Positions 17,890-27,629 of a stretch of DNA of 64,000 bases are shown here, piece after piece. Numbering within the stretch: position 1 is the stretch's first letter; each line of letters begins with the position of its first letter. The notes beneath the pieces were generated by a model that was not told where the DNA came from, made no database searches, and saw only the letters and a list, made by a program, of their open reading frames with translations. Made by a program: the position numbers and the translations under genes. The stretch comes from Pseudomonas reidholzensis (GTDB lineage Bacteria > Pseudomonadota > Gammaproteobacteria > Pseudomonadales > Pseudomonadaceae). Location of the stretch: contig NZ_UNOZ01000039.1 in the NCBI RefSeq assembly GCF_900536025.1, positions 1 to 64,000 of the forward strand, given 5' to 3'.

Positions 17890-18699
17890 ATGCTGCCTTA
17901 CCCGCAGATCGACCCCGTGGCCCTGGCCCTCGGGCCGCTGAAAATTCACTGGTACGGCCTGATGTACCTGATCGGCATCGGCGGTGCCTGGCTGATGGCC
18001 TCGCGCCGGCTGAACCGCTTCGATCCCACGTGGAGCCGCGAGAAGCTCTCCGACCTGGTGTTCTGGCTGTCGATGGGGGTCATTGTCGGCGGGCGGCTGG
18101 GCTATGTGCTGTTCTATGACCTGCACGCCTATCTGGCCAACCCGGCGTTGATCTTCGAAGTGTGGAAAGGCGGCATGTCGTTCCATGGCGGCTTCATCGG
18201 CGTGATGCTCGCGGCGCTGTGGTTCGGCAAGCGCAACAACAAGTCGTTCTTCGAGCTGATGGACTTCGTCGCGCCGCTGGTGCCGATCGGCCTGGGCGCC
18301 GGGCGGATTGGCAACTTCATCAATGCCGAGCTGTGGGGCAAGGCTACCGATGTGCCGTGGGCGATGGTCTTCCCGCCGTTCAGCGACCCGGCCCAGCTGC
18401 CGCGTCACCCGTCGCAGTTGTATCAGTTCGCCCTCGAAGGTGTGGCATTATTCCTGATCCTCTGGCTGTACTCGCGCAAGCCGCGCCCGACCATGGCCGT
18501 CTCCGGCATGTTCGCGCTGTTCTACGGCATCTTCCGCTTCATCGTGGAGTTCGTGCGGGTGCCCGATGCCCAGCTTGGCTACATTGCCTTCGGCTGGTTG
18601 ACCATGGGGCAGTTGCTCTGCGTGCCGATGATCGCCGCGGGCGTGTTCCTGATCTGGTTGGCCTACAACCGTAAACCCACGGCCAAGGCCGCCGTCTGA
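17890..18699 (+). CDS. lgt: Prolipoprotein diacylglyceryl transferase
   Basis: The 269-residue inner-membrane enzyme transfers diacylglyceryl from phosphatidylglycerol to the lipobox cysteine. Seven transmembrane segments are expected. Conserved motifs are [21 protein letters not shown] (catalytic His), the Lgt signature [12 protein letters not shown], and RHPSQLYQ. It lies between the TauE-type permease and thyA, the common lgt-thyA order. Confidence 0.95.
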   Translation: MLPYPQIDPVALALGPLKIHWYGLMYLIGIGGAWLMASRRLNRFDPTWSREKLSDLVFWLSMGVIVGGRLGYVLFYDLHAYLANPALIFEVWKGGMSFHGGFIGVMLAALWFGKRNNKSFFELMDFVAPLVPIGLGAGRIGNFINAELWGKATDVPWAMVFPPFSDPAQLPRHPSQLYQFALEGVALFLILWLYSRKPRPTMAVSGMFALFYGIFRFIVEFVRVPDAQLGYIAFGWLTMGQLLCVPMIAAGVFLIWLAYNRKPTAKAAV

Positions 18700-18747
18700 T
18701 TTCCACGGCAGGGGCGATCCCCCTGCCGTTCTTGTTACAGGTAAGCC

Positions 18748-19719
18748 ATGAAACAGTATCTAGATCTGGTCCGCGACGTTATCGAAAACGGCACCCTGCA
18801 GGGCAACCGCACCGGCATCCGCACCATCAGCCTGCCGGGCGCCATGTTGCGCTTCGACCTGCAGAAGGGCTTCCCGGCCATCACCACCCGCAAGCTGGCG
18901 TTCAAGTCGGCGATCGGCGAGATGGTCGGCTTTCTGCGTGGGGTGAAAAACGCCGGCGAGTTCCGCGAGCTGGGCTGCAAGGTCTGGGACCAGAACGCCA
19001 ACGAAAACGCCCAGTGGCTGGCCAACCCGTTCCGCCAGGGGCATGACGACCTGGGCGAGATCTACGGCGTGCAATGGCGTCAGTGGCCAGGCTACAAGCG
19101 TGTGCCGCTGAGCAACCCGGCGGCCATCGAGATGGCTGAGCAGCAGGGTTTTCGCAAGATCGCCCAGGACGAGGAAGACGGCCAGGCGTTCGTCGTCCTG
19201 TACAAGGCCATCGACCAGGTGCGCCAGTGCCTGGATACCATCGCCAACGATCCGGGCAGCCGGCGCATCCTGTTCCACGGCTGGAACTGCGCCCAGCTTG
19301 ACGAGATGGCCCTGCCGCCGTGCCACTTGCTGTACCAGTTCCACCCGAATGTCGAGACCAAGGAAATTTCCCTGACACTCTACATCCGCTCCAACGACCT
19401 GGGCCTGGGGACGCCGTTCAACCTTACCGAAGGCGCCGCGCTGCTGTCGCTGTTCGGTCGCCTGACCGGCTACACGCCGCGCTGGTTCACCTATTTCATC
19501 GGCGATGCGCATGTCTACGAGAACCACCTCGACATGCTCAACGAGCAGCTCAAGCGCGAACCGCTGGAGGCGCCGAAGCTGGTGATCAGTGACCGCGTGC
19601 CGGACTTCGCCAAGACCGGCAAGTACGAGCCGGAGTGGCTGGAGAAGATCGAGCCGAGTGACTTCAGCCTGGAAGGGTATGAGCACCATGCGCCGCTGAC
19701 GGCGCCGATGGCGGTCTGA
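18748..19719 (+). CDS. thyA: Thymidylate synthase
   Basis: The enzyme methylates dUMP to dTMP using methylene-tetrahydrofolate. The catalytic cysteine is in [11 protein letters not shown], and [12 protein letters not shown] is the nucleotide/folate motif. At 323 residues it is about 60 longer than the E. coli enzyme. Extra sequence lies around [18 protein letters not shown] in the middle, as in other pseudomonads. folA, which regenerates its folate, is about 6 kb downstream. It follows lgt after 48 nt. Confidence 0.95.
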   Translation: MKQYLDLVRDVIENGTLQGNRTGIRTISLPGAMLRFDLQKGFPAITTRKLAFKSAIGEMVGFLRGVKNAGEFRELGCKVWDQNANENAQWLANPFRQGHDDLGEIYGVQWRQWPGYKRVPLSNPAAIEMAEQQGFRKIAQDEEDGQAFVVLYKAIDQVRQCLDTIANDPGSRRILFHGWNCAQLDEMALPPCHLLYQFHPNVETKEISLTLYIRSNDLGLGTPFNLTEGAALLSLFGRLTGYTPRWFTYFIGDAHVYENHLDMLNEQLKREPLEAPKLVISDRVPDFAKTGKYEPEWLEKIEPSDFSLEGYEHHAPLTAPMAV

Positions 19720-19730
19720 TCCACAATTGC

Positions 19731-19874
19731 TGGGGCTGCTTCGCAGCCCTTTCGCGACACAAGGCCGCTCCCACAGGTACAGTGCAAGCCTCAACTACGG
19801 CGCTGTACTTGTGGGAGCGGCCTTGCCGGGGCGCCGGACCGGTCGGAAAGGGGCGCAAAGCGCCCCCAGCGCTG
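19731..19874. repeat. Composite REP cluster after thyA
   Basis: Two facing REP arms ('acaaggccgctcccacaggtacag' at about 19759-19782 and its near complement at about 19803-19824) are flanked by smaller hairpins, ggggctgcttcgcagccc and ggggcgcaaagcgcccc. The cluster lies between the convergent thyA and cadR. Confidence 0.7.
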
Positions 19875-19881
19875 TCATTGA

Positions 19882-20325
19882 CTAATGCCCATGGCTGCGC
19901 CCCACATGTGAATGCTCGGTTTCCGGCACGGATACCGCCCCGTTCACCTCCAACTGCTGCAAGATCGCGCACTCGGCCCCCGGTGCCGTGCAGCGTTGGC
20001 GCAATTCCACCAACTGCGCCTGCAACGCCATCAACCCGTCGATACGTGCCTGCACGTGCTCGATATGCTCATCGACCAACGCATTGACGCTGCCACATTG
20101 CCCCTCGGGGCTGTCGCGCAGGCGCAGCAGGCTGCGGATCTCGTCCAGGGTCATGTCCAGCGTGCGGCAGTTGCGGATGAAGGTCAGGCGCTCGACGTGG
20201 GCCTGGGTGTAGAGCCGGTAGTTGCCCTCGCTGCGGGCTGGCTCGGGCAGCAGTTGCTCACGCTCGTAGTAGCGCACGGTCTCGACGGCGCAGTCGGTGG
20301 CCTTGGCCAGTTCTCCGATCTTCAT
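19882..20325 (-). CDS. cadR: Cd(II)/Pb(II)-responsive MerR-family regulator CadR
   Basis: The 147-residue regulator has the N-terminal MerR winged helix (MKIGELAKATDCAVETVRYYE) and a long dimerisation helix. The metal-binding cysteines are C77, C112 and C119, the three used by P. putida CadR. The C-terminus is histidine-rich (HSHVGRSHGH), a CadR-specific extension that can bind a second metal. It is divergent from the P-type ATPase gene, whose promoter contains the matching operator, so it should activate that gene on Cd or Pb. Confidence 0.93.
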   Translation of the reverse strand: MKIGELAKATDCAVETVRYYEREQLLPEPARSEGNYRLYTQAHVERLTFIRNCRTLDMTLDEIRSLLRLRDSPEGQCGSVNALVDEHIEHVQARIDGLMALQAQLVELRQRCTAPGAECAILQQLEVNGAVSVPETEHSHVGRSHGH

Positions 20326-20346
20326 GACGAATCTCCCACAGGTGGC

Positions 20347-20377
20347 TTGACCCTATAGTGGCTACAGGGTGTTCACT
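20347..20377 (+). promoter_or_regulatory. cadA promoter with CadR operator
   Basis: TTGACC (20347-20352) is followed after 19 nt by the -10-like TTCACT (20372-20377). In the over-long spacer lies the dyad accctatag-tgg-ctacagggt (20350-20370, 8 of 9 pairs match). A stretched spacer with a central dyad is the mark of MerR-family activated promoters. Confidence 0.8.
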
Positions 20378-20407
20378 TGGCAACAGGCTCACTTTAAGGA
20401 TGAACCC

Positions 20408-22654
20408 ATGTACCAGCCTGTCCGCCCCGAGAAGCACCACGACCACGTCCATAGTCACGCCAAGGATCATGGCGACCACGAGACTCACGCCCACAGCTGC
20501 TGCGGCTCTGCTGCGGCGCCTGCCCTGGTGAACCTGACTGAAACCGCCAGCAGCGATGCCCAGCTCAGCCGTTTTCGCATCCAGGCCATGGACTGCCCGA
20601 CCGAGCAGACCCTGATCCAGGACAAGCTGGGGAAGATGGCCGGCATCGAGCAGCTCGAGTTCAACCTGATCAACCGGGTGCTGGGCGTGCGCCACACGCT
20701 GGCGGGCACGGCTGAGATCGAGCAAGCCATCGACAGCCTGGGCATGCACGCCGAACCGATCAGTGACGACGATGCCGGGGCTGCGGTGGCCGCTACAAAG
20801 ACCCGCTGGTGGCCGCTGGCGCTGTCCGCGGTCGCGGCAATTGCCGCCGAAGTCGTGCACTTCAGTGGCGTGGCACCGGAGTGGCTGGTGGCTGCGCTGG
20901 CCTTGGCGGCCATCCTCGGTTGCGGCCTGGGCACCTACAAGAAGGGCTGGATCGCCCTGAAGAACCGCAACCTCAATATCAACGCGCTGATGAGCATCGC
21001 CGTGACCGGTGCGGTGCTGATCGGGCAGTGGCCGGAAGCGGCCATGGTCATGGTCTTGTTCACCGTCGCCGAGCTGATCGAGGCGCGCTCGCTGGACCGC
21101 GCACGCAATGCGATCGGCAGCTTGATGCAGCTCAGCCCGGACATGGCCACCGTGCAGCAGGCGGATGGCCAGTGGCGCGAACTCGAGGTCCGTGCCGTGG
21201 CGATGGGTACCCGGGTGCGGGTGCGTCCCGGCGAGCGCATCGGCCTGGACGGCGAAGTGCTGGCGGGGCAATCGAGTGTCGATCAGGCACCGATCACCGG
21301 CGAAAGCCTGCCGGTCGAGAAAGTGATCGGCGACAAATTGTTCGCCGGCACCATCAACCAGGAAGGTGCGCTGGAGTACCAGGTCACGGCTCTGGCGGGG
21401 CAGTCGACCCTGGCCCGGATCATCAAGGCGGTGGAAGAAGCCCAGGGCGCTCGCGCGCCCACCCAGCGCTTCGTCGACCGCTTCTCGCGGATCTACACCC
21501 CGGTGGTGTTCGCCCTGGCCCTGGCCGTGGCGATCCTGCCGCCGCTGTTCATGGCCGGCGCCTGGTTCGACTGGATCTACCGCGCGCTGGTCCTGCTGGT
21601 GGTGGCATGCCCCTGCGCGCTGGTGATATCCACCCCGGTGACCATCGTCAGTGGCCTCGCCGCCGCTGCCCGCAAAGGCATTCTGATCAAGGGCGGCGTC
21701 TATCTCGAGGGCGGTCGAAAACTCGACTTCCTGGCGTTGGACAAGACCGGCACGATTACCCACGGCAAGCCGGTGCAGACCGACTTCGTGGCCCTCGATG
21801 CACGGTTCGAAGGCCGCGCCCAGGCGCTGGCTGCCAGCCTGGGGGGGCGCTCCGACCACCCTGTTTCGCGGGCAATTGCCCAGTTTGCCGAGACCCAGCA
21901 ACTGGCTCTCAGTGACGTCAGTGACTTCGCCGCCCTGGCCGGCCGTGGTGTGCGTGGTGAGATCGACGGCGTGCAGTATCACCTGGGCAACCATCGCCTG
22001 GTCGAGGAACTGGGGCTGTGCTCGCCGCAACTGGAAGCCCGCCTTGACGCCCTGGAGCGCCAGGGGAAGACGGTGGTGCTGTTACTCGACCACAGCGGCC
22101 CGCTGGCGCTGTTCGCCGTGGCCGACACGATCAAGGACAGCAGCCGCGAGGCCATCGCCGAGCTGCATGCGCTGGGCATCAAGACGGTCATGCTGACCGG
22201 TGACAATCCGCACACCGCCCAGGCCATCGCCGCCCAGGTCGGTATCGACCGGGCCGAGGGCAACCTGCTGCCAGGCGACAAGCTCAAGGCCATCGAGGCG
22301 CTGTACGCCGAAGGTCATCGGGTCGGCATGGTCGGCGACGGCATCAACGACGCGCCCGCCCTGGCACGCGCCGAGATCGGCTTCGCCATGGCCGCCGCAG
22401 GCACCGACACCGCCATCGAAACCGCGGACGTTGCGCTGATGGACGACGACCTGCGCAAGATCCCGGCGTTCGTCAGGCTGTCGCGGCAAAGCGCGGCGAT
22501 CCTCACCCAGAACATCGTCCTGGCGCTGGGGATCAAGGCGATTTTCCTGGCGATCACCTTTGCCGGCATGGCCACCCTGTGGATGGCGGTGTTCGCAGAC
22601 ATGGGCGTGAGCCTGCTGGTGGTCTTCAACGGCCTGCGCCTGCTGCGCAGGTAG
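20408..22654 (+). CDS. cadA: Cd/Zn/Pb-exporting P1B-type ATPase CadA
   Basis: The 748-residue metal pump has a histidine-rich N-terminus (about 8 His in residues 8-28, then a Cys-Cys). A heavy-metal-associated domain follows with MDCPTE at residues 61-66. Further motifs are the actuator TGES, the transmembrane metal site CPC at 401-403, the phosphorylation site DKTGT (D445), and GDGINDAPALA. The start is ATG 20408, with AAGGA upstream. The in-frame GTG at 20369 falls inside the CadR operator and cannot be used. It exports Cd, Zn or Pb to the periplasm under CadR control. Confidence 0.93.
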   Translation: MYQPVRPEKHHDHVHSHAKDHGDHETHAHSCCGSAAAPALVNLTETASSDAQLSRFRIQAMDCPTEQTLIQDKLGKMAGIEQLEFNLINRVLGVRHTLAGTAEIEQAIDSLGMHAEPISDDDAGAAVAATKTRWWPLALSAVAAIAAEVVHFSGVAPEWLVAALALAAILGCGLGTYKKGWIALKNRNLNINALMSIAVTGAVLIGQWPEAAMVMVLFTVAELIEARSLDRARNAIGSLMQLSPDMATVQQADGQWRELEVRAVAMGTRVRVRPGERIGLDGEVLAGQSSVDQAPITGESLPVEKVIGDKLFAGTINQEGALEYQVTALAGQSTLARIIKAVEEAQGARAPTQRFVDRFSRIYTPVVFALALAVAILPPLFMAGAWFDWIYRALVLLVVACPCALVISTPVTIVSGLAAAARKGILIKGGVYLEGGRKLDFLALDKTGTITHGKPVQTDFVALDARFEGRAQALAASLGGRSDHPVSRAIAQFAETQQLALSDVSDFAALAGRGVRGEIDGVQYHLGNHRLVEELGLCSPQLEARLDALERQGKTVVLLLDHSGPLALFAVADTIKDSSREAIAELHALGIKTVMLTGDNPHTAQAIAAQVGIDRAEGNLLPGDKLKAIEALYAEGHRVGMVGDGINDAPALARAEIGFAMAAAGTDTAIETADVALMDDDLRKIPAFVRLSRQSAAILTQNIVLALGIKAIFLAITFAGMATLWMAVFADMGVSLLVVFNGLRLLRR

Positions 22655-22678
22655 CAGCGGCAGGCTGAAGCGTGCCGC

Positions 22679-24049
22679 TTAGAGCTGACGGAGCAGCTGT
22701 TCCAGCTGCTCCTGCCGCTCGGCCGCATTCAGCCGCGCTCCTGGGTTCAGCGACGACCACTGCGGGTGCGCCCGGGCCTTGCCCAGCGCTTCGGGCAACT
22801 TGCCCTCGCGCCAGGCTTTTTCATCCGCTGGGGCCAGGCGAATGCTGTCCTGCGCCGCATGCCCGCGGCTTTCCAGCGCCTGCACCAGTTGCTGCTGACG
22901 CAGTGCCAGCAACCGCAGCACGTGGTCATCCACCGTCAGCTCACGCTGGCCCTTCAGCTTGCCCAGCAACCGCGAGCCATAGTTGCGCGCGGTCTGCAGC
23001 GCGCCACCGGCAATTGCCCCCGCGAGGGCTGCGGCGCCAAGGGTCAGGCCACCCACCAGCAGGTCGACACCGGCCCCAGCGGCGGCACCGGCGGCGACCC
23101 CGCTGCCCAGCCGCACACCCAGCAGCTTCAAGGTTTCGGGGTTGAACAGGTCATCCCCCCAGCGGCCATCCAGCAACGGCAAGTCGCCTGCATTGGCGTC
23201 TTCGCGGCGGAACCCATACAGCTTGAGCAGTGCCTCGACGCAACGCTGCTCACGTTGCCGCACCTCCTGGCGCAGGCCCTCGACGGCCTTGGCTTCGGCC
23301 GCAGGCTCGGCCTCGACGCTGCGGCGGCAGGCGGCGCAGTCGAGCAGCAGCTCGGCGATCAGACGCTTGGCGCTGTGCTGGCGGGCCAGGCGCTGGGCCT
23401 GCTGGTCGTCGATCAAGCGCTGCAACGCCGGGCGCGCATCTTCCAACAGCAGGGCGAGGCTTTCGTACAAGCGCCGCTCGCCGTCCTCGGGCGGGGCGAC
23501 GCTGTCGAACCGCACCAGCGCATGCAGGCCAAGCCGGGCCAGGGCTTCGCGCCATTCGGGCTCGCGGTGCTGGCTGCTGGCGACGAAGTTGAGCACCGGC
23601 AGCAGCGGCTTGCCGCAACTGGCCAGCACCTCCAGCTCATCGCGGTACTTGGCCAGCACCGGCTCGCGGGCGTCGATCACGTACAGCCCGGCGTTGCTCG
23701 CGAGTAACTGCCGCACCACCTTGGCCTCCTGTTCGAAGCGCTGACGTGCCTCGCTGCCTTGCAGAAAACGTTCGAGCCGGGCCGGGCCGTCGAGGCGTTC
23801 GCCCGGTCGCTCCAGGCGTTCGAGGTAGTCGAGCAGGGCGATCGCATCCTCCAGCCCCGGTGTGTCGTAGAGCTCAAGCAGCGGCTCGCCGTCGACCGAC
23901 AAGCGGGCGCCTTCGACATGCCGGGTGGTGCTGGGGCGGTGCGACACCTCGCCAAAGCCGACGTCACGGGTCAGGGTGCGCAGCAGCGAGGTCTTGCCGA
24001 CATTGGTGTGGCCGACCACGGCCAGTTTCAGCGGCTCAGTCATGGCCAT
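22679..24049 (-). CDS. GTPase with DUF3482 domain
   Basis: The 456-residue protein has an N-terminal Ras-like G domain: P-loop GHTNVGKTSLL, switch region STTRHVEG, G3 DTPGLED, and a G4-like LNFVASSQ. The C-terminal DUF3482 part contains a glycine/alanine-rich hydrophobic hairpin (SGVAAGAAAGAGVDLLVGGL...) that may contact membrane. The first codon is ATG 24049, with another ATG two codons in. The first 14 nt overlap the end of the upstream DUF2868 gene, so the two products probably act together. No pathway is known. Confidence 0.85.
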   Translation of the reverse strand: MAMTEPLKLAVVGHTNVGKTSLLRTLTRDVGFGEVSHRPSTTRHVEGARLSVDGEPLLELYDTPGLEDAIALLDYLERLERPGERLDGPARLERFLQGSEARQRFEQEAKVVRQLLASNAGLYVIDAREPVLAKYRDELEVLASCGKPLLPVLNFVASSQHREPEWREALARLGLHALVRFDSVAPPEDGERRLYESLALLLEDARPALQRLIDDQQAQRLARQHSAKRLIAELLLDCAACRRSVEAEPAAEAKAVEGLRQEVRQREQRCVEALLKLYGFRREDANAGDLPLLDGRWGDDLFNPETLKLLGVRLGSGVAAGAAAGAGVDLLVGGLTLGAAALAGAIAGGALQTARNYGSRLLGKLKGQRELTVDDHVLRLLALRQQQLVQALESRGHAAQDSIRLAPADEKAWREGKLPEALGKARAHPQWSSLNPGARLNAAERQEQLEQLLRQL

Positions 24050-25427
24050 GCTCCAGCCAGGTCAGCGGTGAGGTGTCGGCGTGGGGCAGGCCCAGGCGCT
24101 CGAGTGCTTCGTGCCAGTCGCCCAGGCGCGCGGCGTCCAGGGCCTGTCCGGGGACTGCCGGAAGCAGCCAGATCCGCGTGGCACCGGCATTGCGTGCCAG
24201 CTCGGCGAGCAGCGCCAGGCTGCCGCGGTCCGGCGAACGCCGTGGGTCGCAGGCGATGGCCAGGCGTGCCGGCGGGAAGCGGCTGAGTTGTTCGAGCAAT
24301 TTGTTGCGTGATTCGCGGCTGTCGAGGATCCCGGCGTTGGTCACGGTGCTCGGCAGGGCCGGAGGCCAGGGTCGCTGATCGTCCAGCTCGAGGCCGACCA
24401 GCAAGGCGCCGCTGGCGCCGGCTTCCAACTGGCCGGGCTGAAACTGCGGCAGCGCCTGGGGCGCCGGGTCCTGTACGCCCAGCCGCTCACTGCGCGGCAT
24501 CAGGGCCTCACGCAGTGGCGCATAGCCCGGCAGGCTCAGGTCCAGGCTCAGGCGCTCGCGGCCTTGGCGCCAGCGCCACAGGCACAGCGTCGCCAGCAGC
24601 AGGCGCGGCAGCAGGCCATACACCAGCACCACGCCGAGCAGCCAGCTGGCCCAGGCCTGCCGGGCCAGGTCGAGGGCCGGCAGGGTATCGCCGCTGGCGC
24701 GGATCATCGCCTCGTCGGGGACACTGAAACCGAGCAGCGAGGGCAGGGCGCCCAGGGCGTGGGTGAGGCGGATGAACGGTTCGGCGGCGAGCAGGGTGGT
24801 TTCCCAGACAAAGCCGTAGCGGCGGGTGGCGAGCAGGGCCAGGAGCATGCCCAGCGCGGTGATCATCGCCAGCAGCCACAGGCCGTGCACCAGGGCGCCC
24901 AACAGCCAGCGATCGAGGCGCTGGCGCTGCAGCAGCACGAGTAACGCCGGCGCCAGGTGCGCGGCCTTGGCATCCCGCGCAAAACGCTCGCTCAGCCACA
25001 GCCATAGCCGGCCTAGCACGGCGCCTTGCTCGGCGGCGGTGATCAGGCTGGCCGCCCAGCCGAGCAGCATCAGCAGGTTCAGCCCGAGCAGGCTGCCCAG
25101 CGCCCAGAACACATTCACCGGCCGCTGGCCGTCGCCCAGCGCGGCCAGGCCCAGGCCCGCGCCACTGAGCACGGCGAACAGCATCAGGCCTATCAAGGCC
25201 AGGCGCGCGCCCTGCTTCCAGTGGCGCAACGCCTCGCCCATGCCATCGCGTTCGGCCAGCCACAACGCACGGTGTTCGATGCGTGTCGCCAGGTCGCCGC
25301 CCTGCTGGCGGGCGCGGCGGTTGGCTTCCTGGTCTTCGAGGGGGCCGGCGTGTTCTTCACGCAGGCGCACCGCTTCGGTGAGCCAGTGCTTGTCCAGTTG
25401 GGTCGGTGCAGTCACAAGGTCGTCCAT
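24036..25427 (-). CDS. DUF2868 domain-containing membrane protein
   Basis: The 463-residue protein has a hydrophilic N-terminal ~80 residues and transmembrane helices around 75-100, 105-130, 175-200 and 265-290. A soluble C-terminal domain rich in Ala and Leu follows (LLVGLELDDQRPWP...). DUF2868 is regularly encoded directly upstream of the DUF3482 GTPase, as here with a 14-nt overlap. A GTPase-plus-membrane-partner complex is inferred. It is divergent from folA. Confidence 0.82.
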   Translation of the reverse strand: MDDLVTAPTQLDKHWLTEAVRLREEHAGPLEDQEANRRARQQGGDLATRIEHRALWLAERDGMGEALRHWKQGARLALIGLMLFAVLSGAGLGLAALGDGQRPVNVFWALGSLLGLNLLMLLGWAASLITAAEQGAVLGRLWLWLSERFARDAKAAHLAPALLVLLQRQRLDRWLLGALVHGLWLLAMITALGMLLALLATRRYGFVWETTLLAAEPFIRLTHALGALPSLLGFSVPDEAMIRASGDTLPALDLARQAWASWLLGVVLVYGLLPRLLLATLCLWRWRQGRERLSLDLSLPGYAPLREALMPRSERLGVQDPAPQALPQFQPGQLEAGASGALLVGLELDDQRPWPPALPSTVTNAGILDSRESRNKLLEQLSRFPPARLAIACDPRRSPDRGSLALLAELARNAGATRIWLLPAVPGQALDAARLGDWHEALERLGLPHADTSPLTWLEHGHD

Positions 25428-25481
25428 TGCACAGGTCAGGGCACAAGCTTAACCCAGGCGGGGTTTGCTATCCTCGCCGAC

Positions 25482-26000
25482 ATGAATACATCACTCCCCC
25501 TCAGCCTGATCGCGGCGTGCGCCGAGAACCGCGTGATTGGCATCGACAACTCCATGCCCTGGCACCTGCCGGGGGACTTCAAATACTTCAAGGCCACCAC
25601 CCTGGGCAAGCCGATCATCATGGGTCGCAAGACCTGGGATTCGCTTGGCCGGCCGCTGCCGGGGCGCTTGAACATCGTCGTCAGCCGCCAGCCGGGTTTG
25701 CAGCTGGAGGGCGCCGAGGTGTTCGCCTCGCTGCAGCAGGCGCTGGCCCGCGCCGAGCAGTGGGCGCGTGAGCAGGGCGTCGACGAGCTGATGCTGATCG
25801 GCGGGGCGCAGCTGTATGCGCTGGCGCTGGAACAGGGGCTGGTGAGCCGCATGTACCTGACCCGGGTCGAGCTGTCGCCGCAGGGCGATGCCTGGTTCCC
25901 TGAGTTCGACGAGGGCCAGTGGCAGCTGGCGTCCTCCGACCCGCAGCCGAGCGAGGGCGACAAGCCGGCGTACCACTTCGAGGTCTGGGACAAGGCGTGA
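25482..26000 (+). CDS. folA: Dihydrofolate reductase
   Basis: The 172-residue enzyme reduces dihydrofolate with NADPH. Motifs are LIAACAENRVIGIDNSMPWH at the N-terminus, with an active-site acidic residue and WxLPxD-type PWHLPGDF. Further on are IIMGRKTWDSLGRPLPGR and LMLIGGAQLY. The open frame extends far upstream, but ATG 25482 gives the family N-terminus. It is divergent from the DUF2868 gene. Confidence 0.95.
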   Translation: MNTSLPLSLIAACAENRVIGIDNSMPWHLPGDFKYFKATTLGKPIIMGRKTWDSLGRPLPGRLNIVVSRQPGLQLEGAEVFASLQQALARAEQWAREQGVDELMLIGGAQLYALALEQGLVSRMYLTRVELSPQGDAWFPEFDEGQWQLASSDPQPSEGDKPAYHFEVWDKA

Positions 26001-26006
26001 GCTTTT

Positions 26007-26025
26007 GGGGCCGCAAGGCGGCCCC
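26007..26025. terminator. Weak hairpin between folA and tcyP
   Basis: A perfect 8-bp GC stem ggggccgc/gcggcccc with a 3-nt loop lies between the convergent genes. There is no T-tract on either strand, so intrinsic termination is uncertain. Confidence 0.4.
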
Positions 26026-26032
26026 AACCTTC

Positions 26033-27424
26033 TCAGGTATGGCTCAACTCAGCATGCTCATCACCGGCCAGCACAGCCTGGTCGGTCTCCTTGAGCAATT
26101 GACTGGTGACTACCCCGGCGGTCATCGAACCGTTCACGTTCAACGCCGTACGGCCCATGTCGATCAGTGGCTCCACCGAGATCAGCAGCGCCACCAGTTC
26201 TACCGGCAAGCCCATGGCCGGCAGCACGATCAGCGCGGCAAAGGTCGCACCGCCACCCACCCCGGCGACCCCCGCCGAGCTCAGCGTGACGATCGCCACC
26301 AGGGTAGCGATCCACAGCGGGTCGAAGGTGTCGATCCCCACGGCCGGGGCCACCATCACCGCCAGCATCGCCGGGTACAGGCCGGCGCAGCCGTTCTGGC
26401 CGATGGTTGCGCCAAACGAGGCACTGAAGCTGGCGATCGACTGCGGCACGCCCAGGCGGCGGGTCTGTGCCTCGATGTTCAGCGGGATGCTGGCCGCGCT
26501 GGAGCGGCTGGTGAAGGCAAACGTGAGCACTGGCCAGACCTTGCGCAGGAAGCGCAGCGGGTTGACCCCGGTGGCCGCGAGGATCAGCCCGTGGACCACG
26601 AACATCAGCCCCAGGCCGATGTACGAAACCACCACGAAGCTGCCCAGCTTGAGGATGTCTTCAAGGTTGGAGCTGGCCACTACCTTGGTCATCAAGGCCA
26701 GCACGCCATACGGGGTGAGCTTCATCACCAGGCGCACCAGGCGCATCACCCAGGCTTGCAGGGTGTCGATGGCCGACAGCGCGCGCTCGCCCTTGTCCTG
26801 GTCGTCCTTGATCAGCTGCAACGCCGCCAGGCCGACGAACACGGCAAAGATCACCACGCTGATGATCGAGGTCGGTTTGGCCCGCGCCAGGTCGCCGACC
26901 GGGTTGCTGGGGATGAACGACAGCAGCAGCTGCGGGATATTCAGGTCCGCCACCTTGCCGGCGTAGTCGGTCTGGATCGCCTGCAGCCGCGCCGCCTCCG
27001 GGATGCCCGCCACCAGGCCTTCGGCACTGAGGCCGAAGAGGTTGGTCAGGACGATCCCGATCAGCGCGGCGATGGCGGTGGTCAGCAGCAGCGTACCGAT
27101 GCTCAGCACGCTGATGCGGCCCAGCGCGGAGGCGTTGTGCAGGCGCGCCACGGCGCTGAGGATCGAGGCGAAGATCAGCGGCATGACGATCATCTGCAAC
27201 AGGCCGACGTAGCCGTTGCCGACCAGGTCGAGCCAGCCGATGGTGGCCTTGAGCACCGGGTGGCCGGCGCCGTAGACCGTGTGCAGGACCAGGCCGAAGA
27301 GCACGCCAAGGGCGAGGCCGAGCAGGACTTTCTTGGCCAGGCTCCAGTCGGTGCGGCGGGTTTGCGCCAGGCCCAGCAACAGCGCCAGAAACGCCAGCAG
27401 GTTGAGTGACAACGGCAGGTTCAT
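26033..27424 (-). CDS. tcyP: L-cystine:cation symporter TcyP
   Basis: The 463-residue transporter of the dicarboxylate/amino-acid:cation symporter family has the same length as E. coli TcyP (YdjN). It shows near-identical blocks, such as [60 protein letters not shown] and [20 protein letters not shown]. The start is ATG 27424; the upstream in-frame extension to 27616 is not coding. It imports cystine as a sulfur source. The AT-rich upstream stretch (27480-27540) is a reasonable place for CysB-type control, but that is inference. Confidence 0.92.
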   Translation of the reverse strand: MNLPLSLNLLAFLALLLGLAQTRRTDWSLAKKVLLGLALGVLFGLVLHTVYGAGHPVLKATIGWLDLVGNGYVGLLQMIVMPLIFASILSAVARLHNASALGRISVLSIGTLLLTTAIAALIGIVLTNLFGLSAEGLVAGIPEAARLQAIQTDYAGKVADLNIPQLLLSFIPSNPVGDLARAKPTSIISVVIFAVFVGLAALQLIKDDQDKGERALSAIDTLQAWVMRLVRLVMKLTPYGVLALMTKVVASSNLEDILKLGSFVVVSYIGLGLMFVVHGLILAATGVNPLRFLRKVWPVLTFAFTSRSSAASIPLNIEAQTRRLGVPQSIASFSASFGATIGQNGCAGLYPAMLAVMVAPAVGIDTFDPLWIATLVAIVTLSSAGVAGVGGGATFAALIVLPAMGLPVELVALLISVEPLIDMGRTALNVNGSMTAGVVTSQLLKETDQAVLAGDEHAELSHT

Positions 27425-27581
27425 TGAAGCTCCAGAATCGAATACAAAGCGTCGCGTCTGTGCGCGATAGCGAACGCAAATGCTAACAGGCCGAAAACAA
27501 ACGAATTTATATCCAAATGGAATGTGCTTAGATCTCGATGGAATAACGCTTTGAGGGTAGTCTTCTGGCCCTGACAGGCAT

Positions 27582-27613
27582 AAAAAAACCGGCGCTCTGG
27601 GCGCCGGTTTTTT
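27582..27613. terminator. Bidirectional-type terminator after ilvD
   Basis: The stem ccggcgc/gcgccgg has A-tract on the left and T-tract on the right. It ends the ilvD transcript on the minus strand, upstream of tcyP. Confidence 0.8.
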
Positions 27614-27629
27614 CACTGCTCGCTAAGCC

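Noticed and set aside
20369-20407. GTG start for cadA giving 13 extra residues
   Set aside because: The codon is inside the CadR operator and upstream of the -10, and ATG 20408 has a proper SD.
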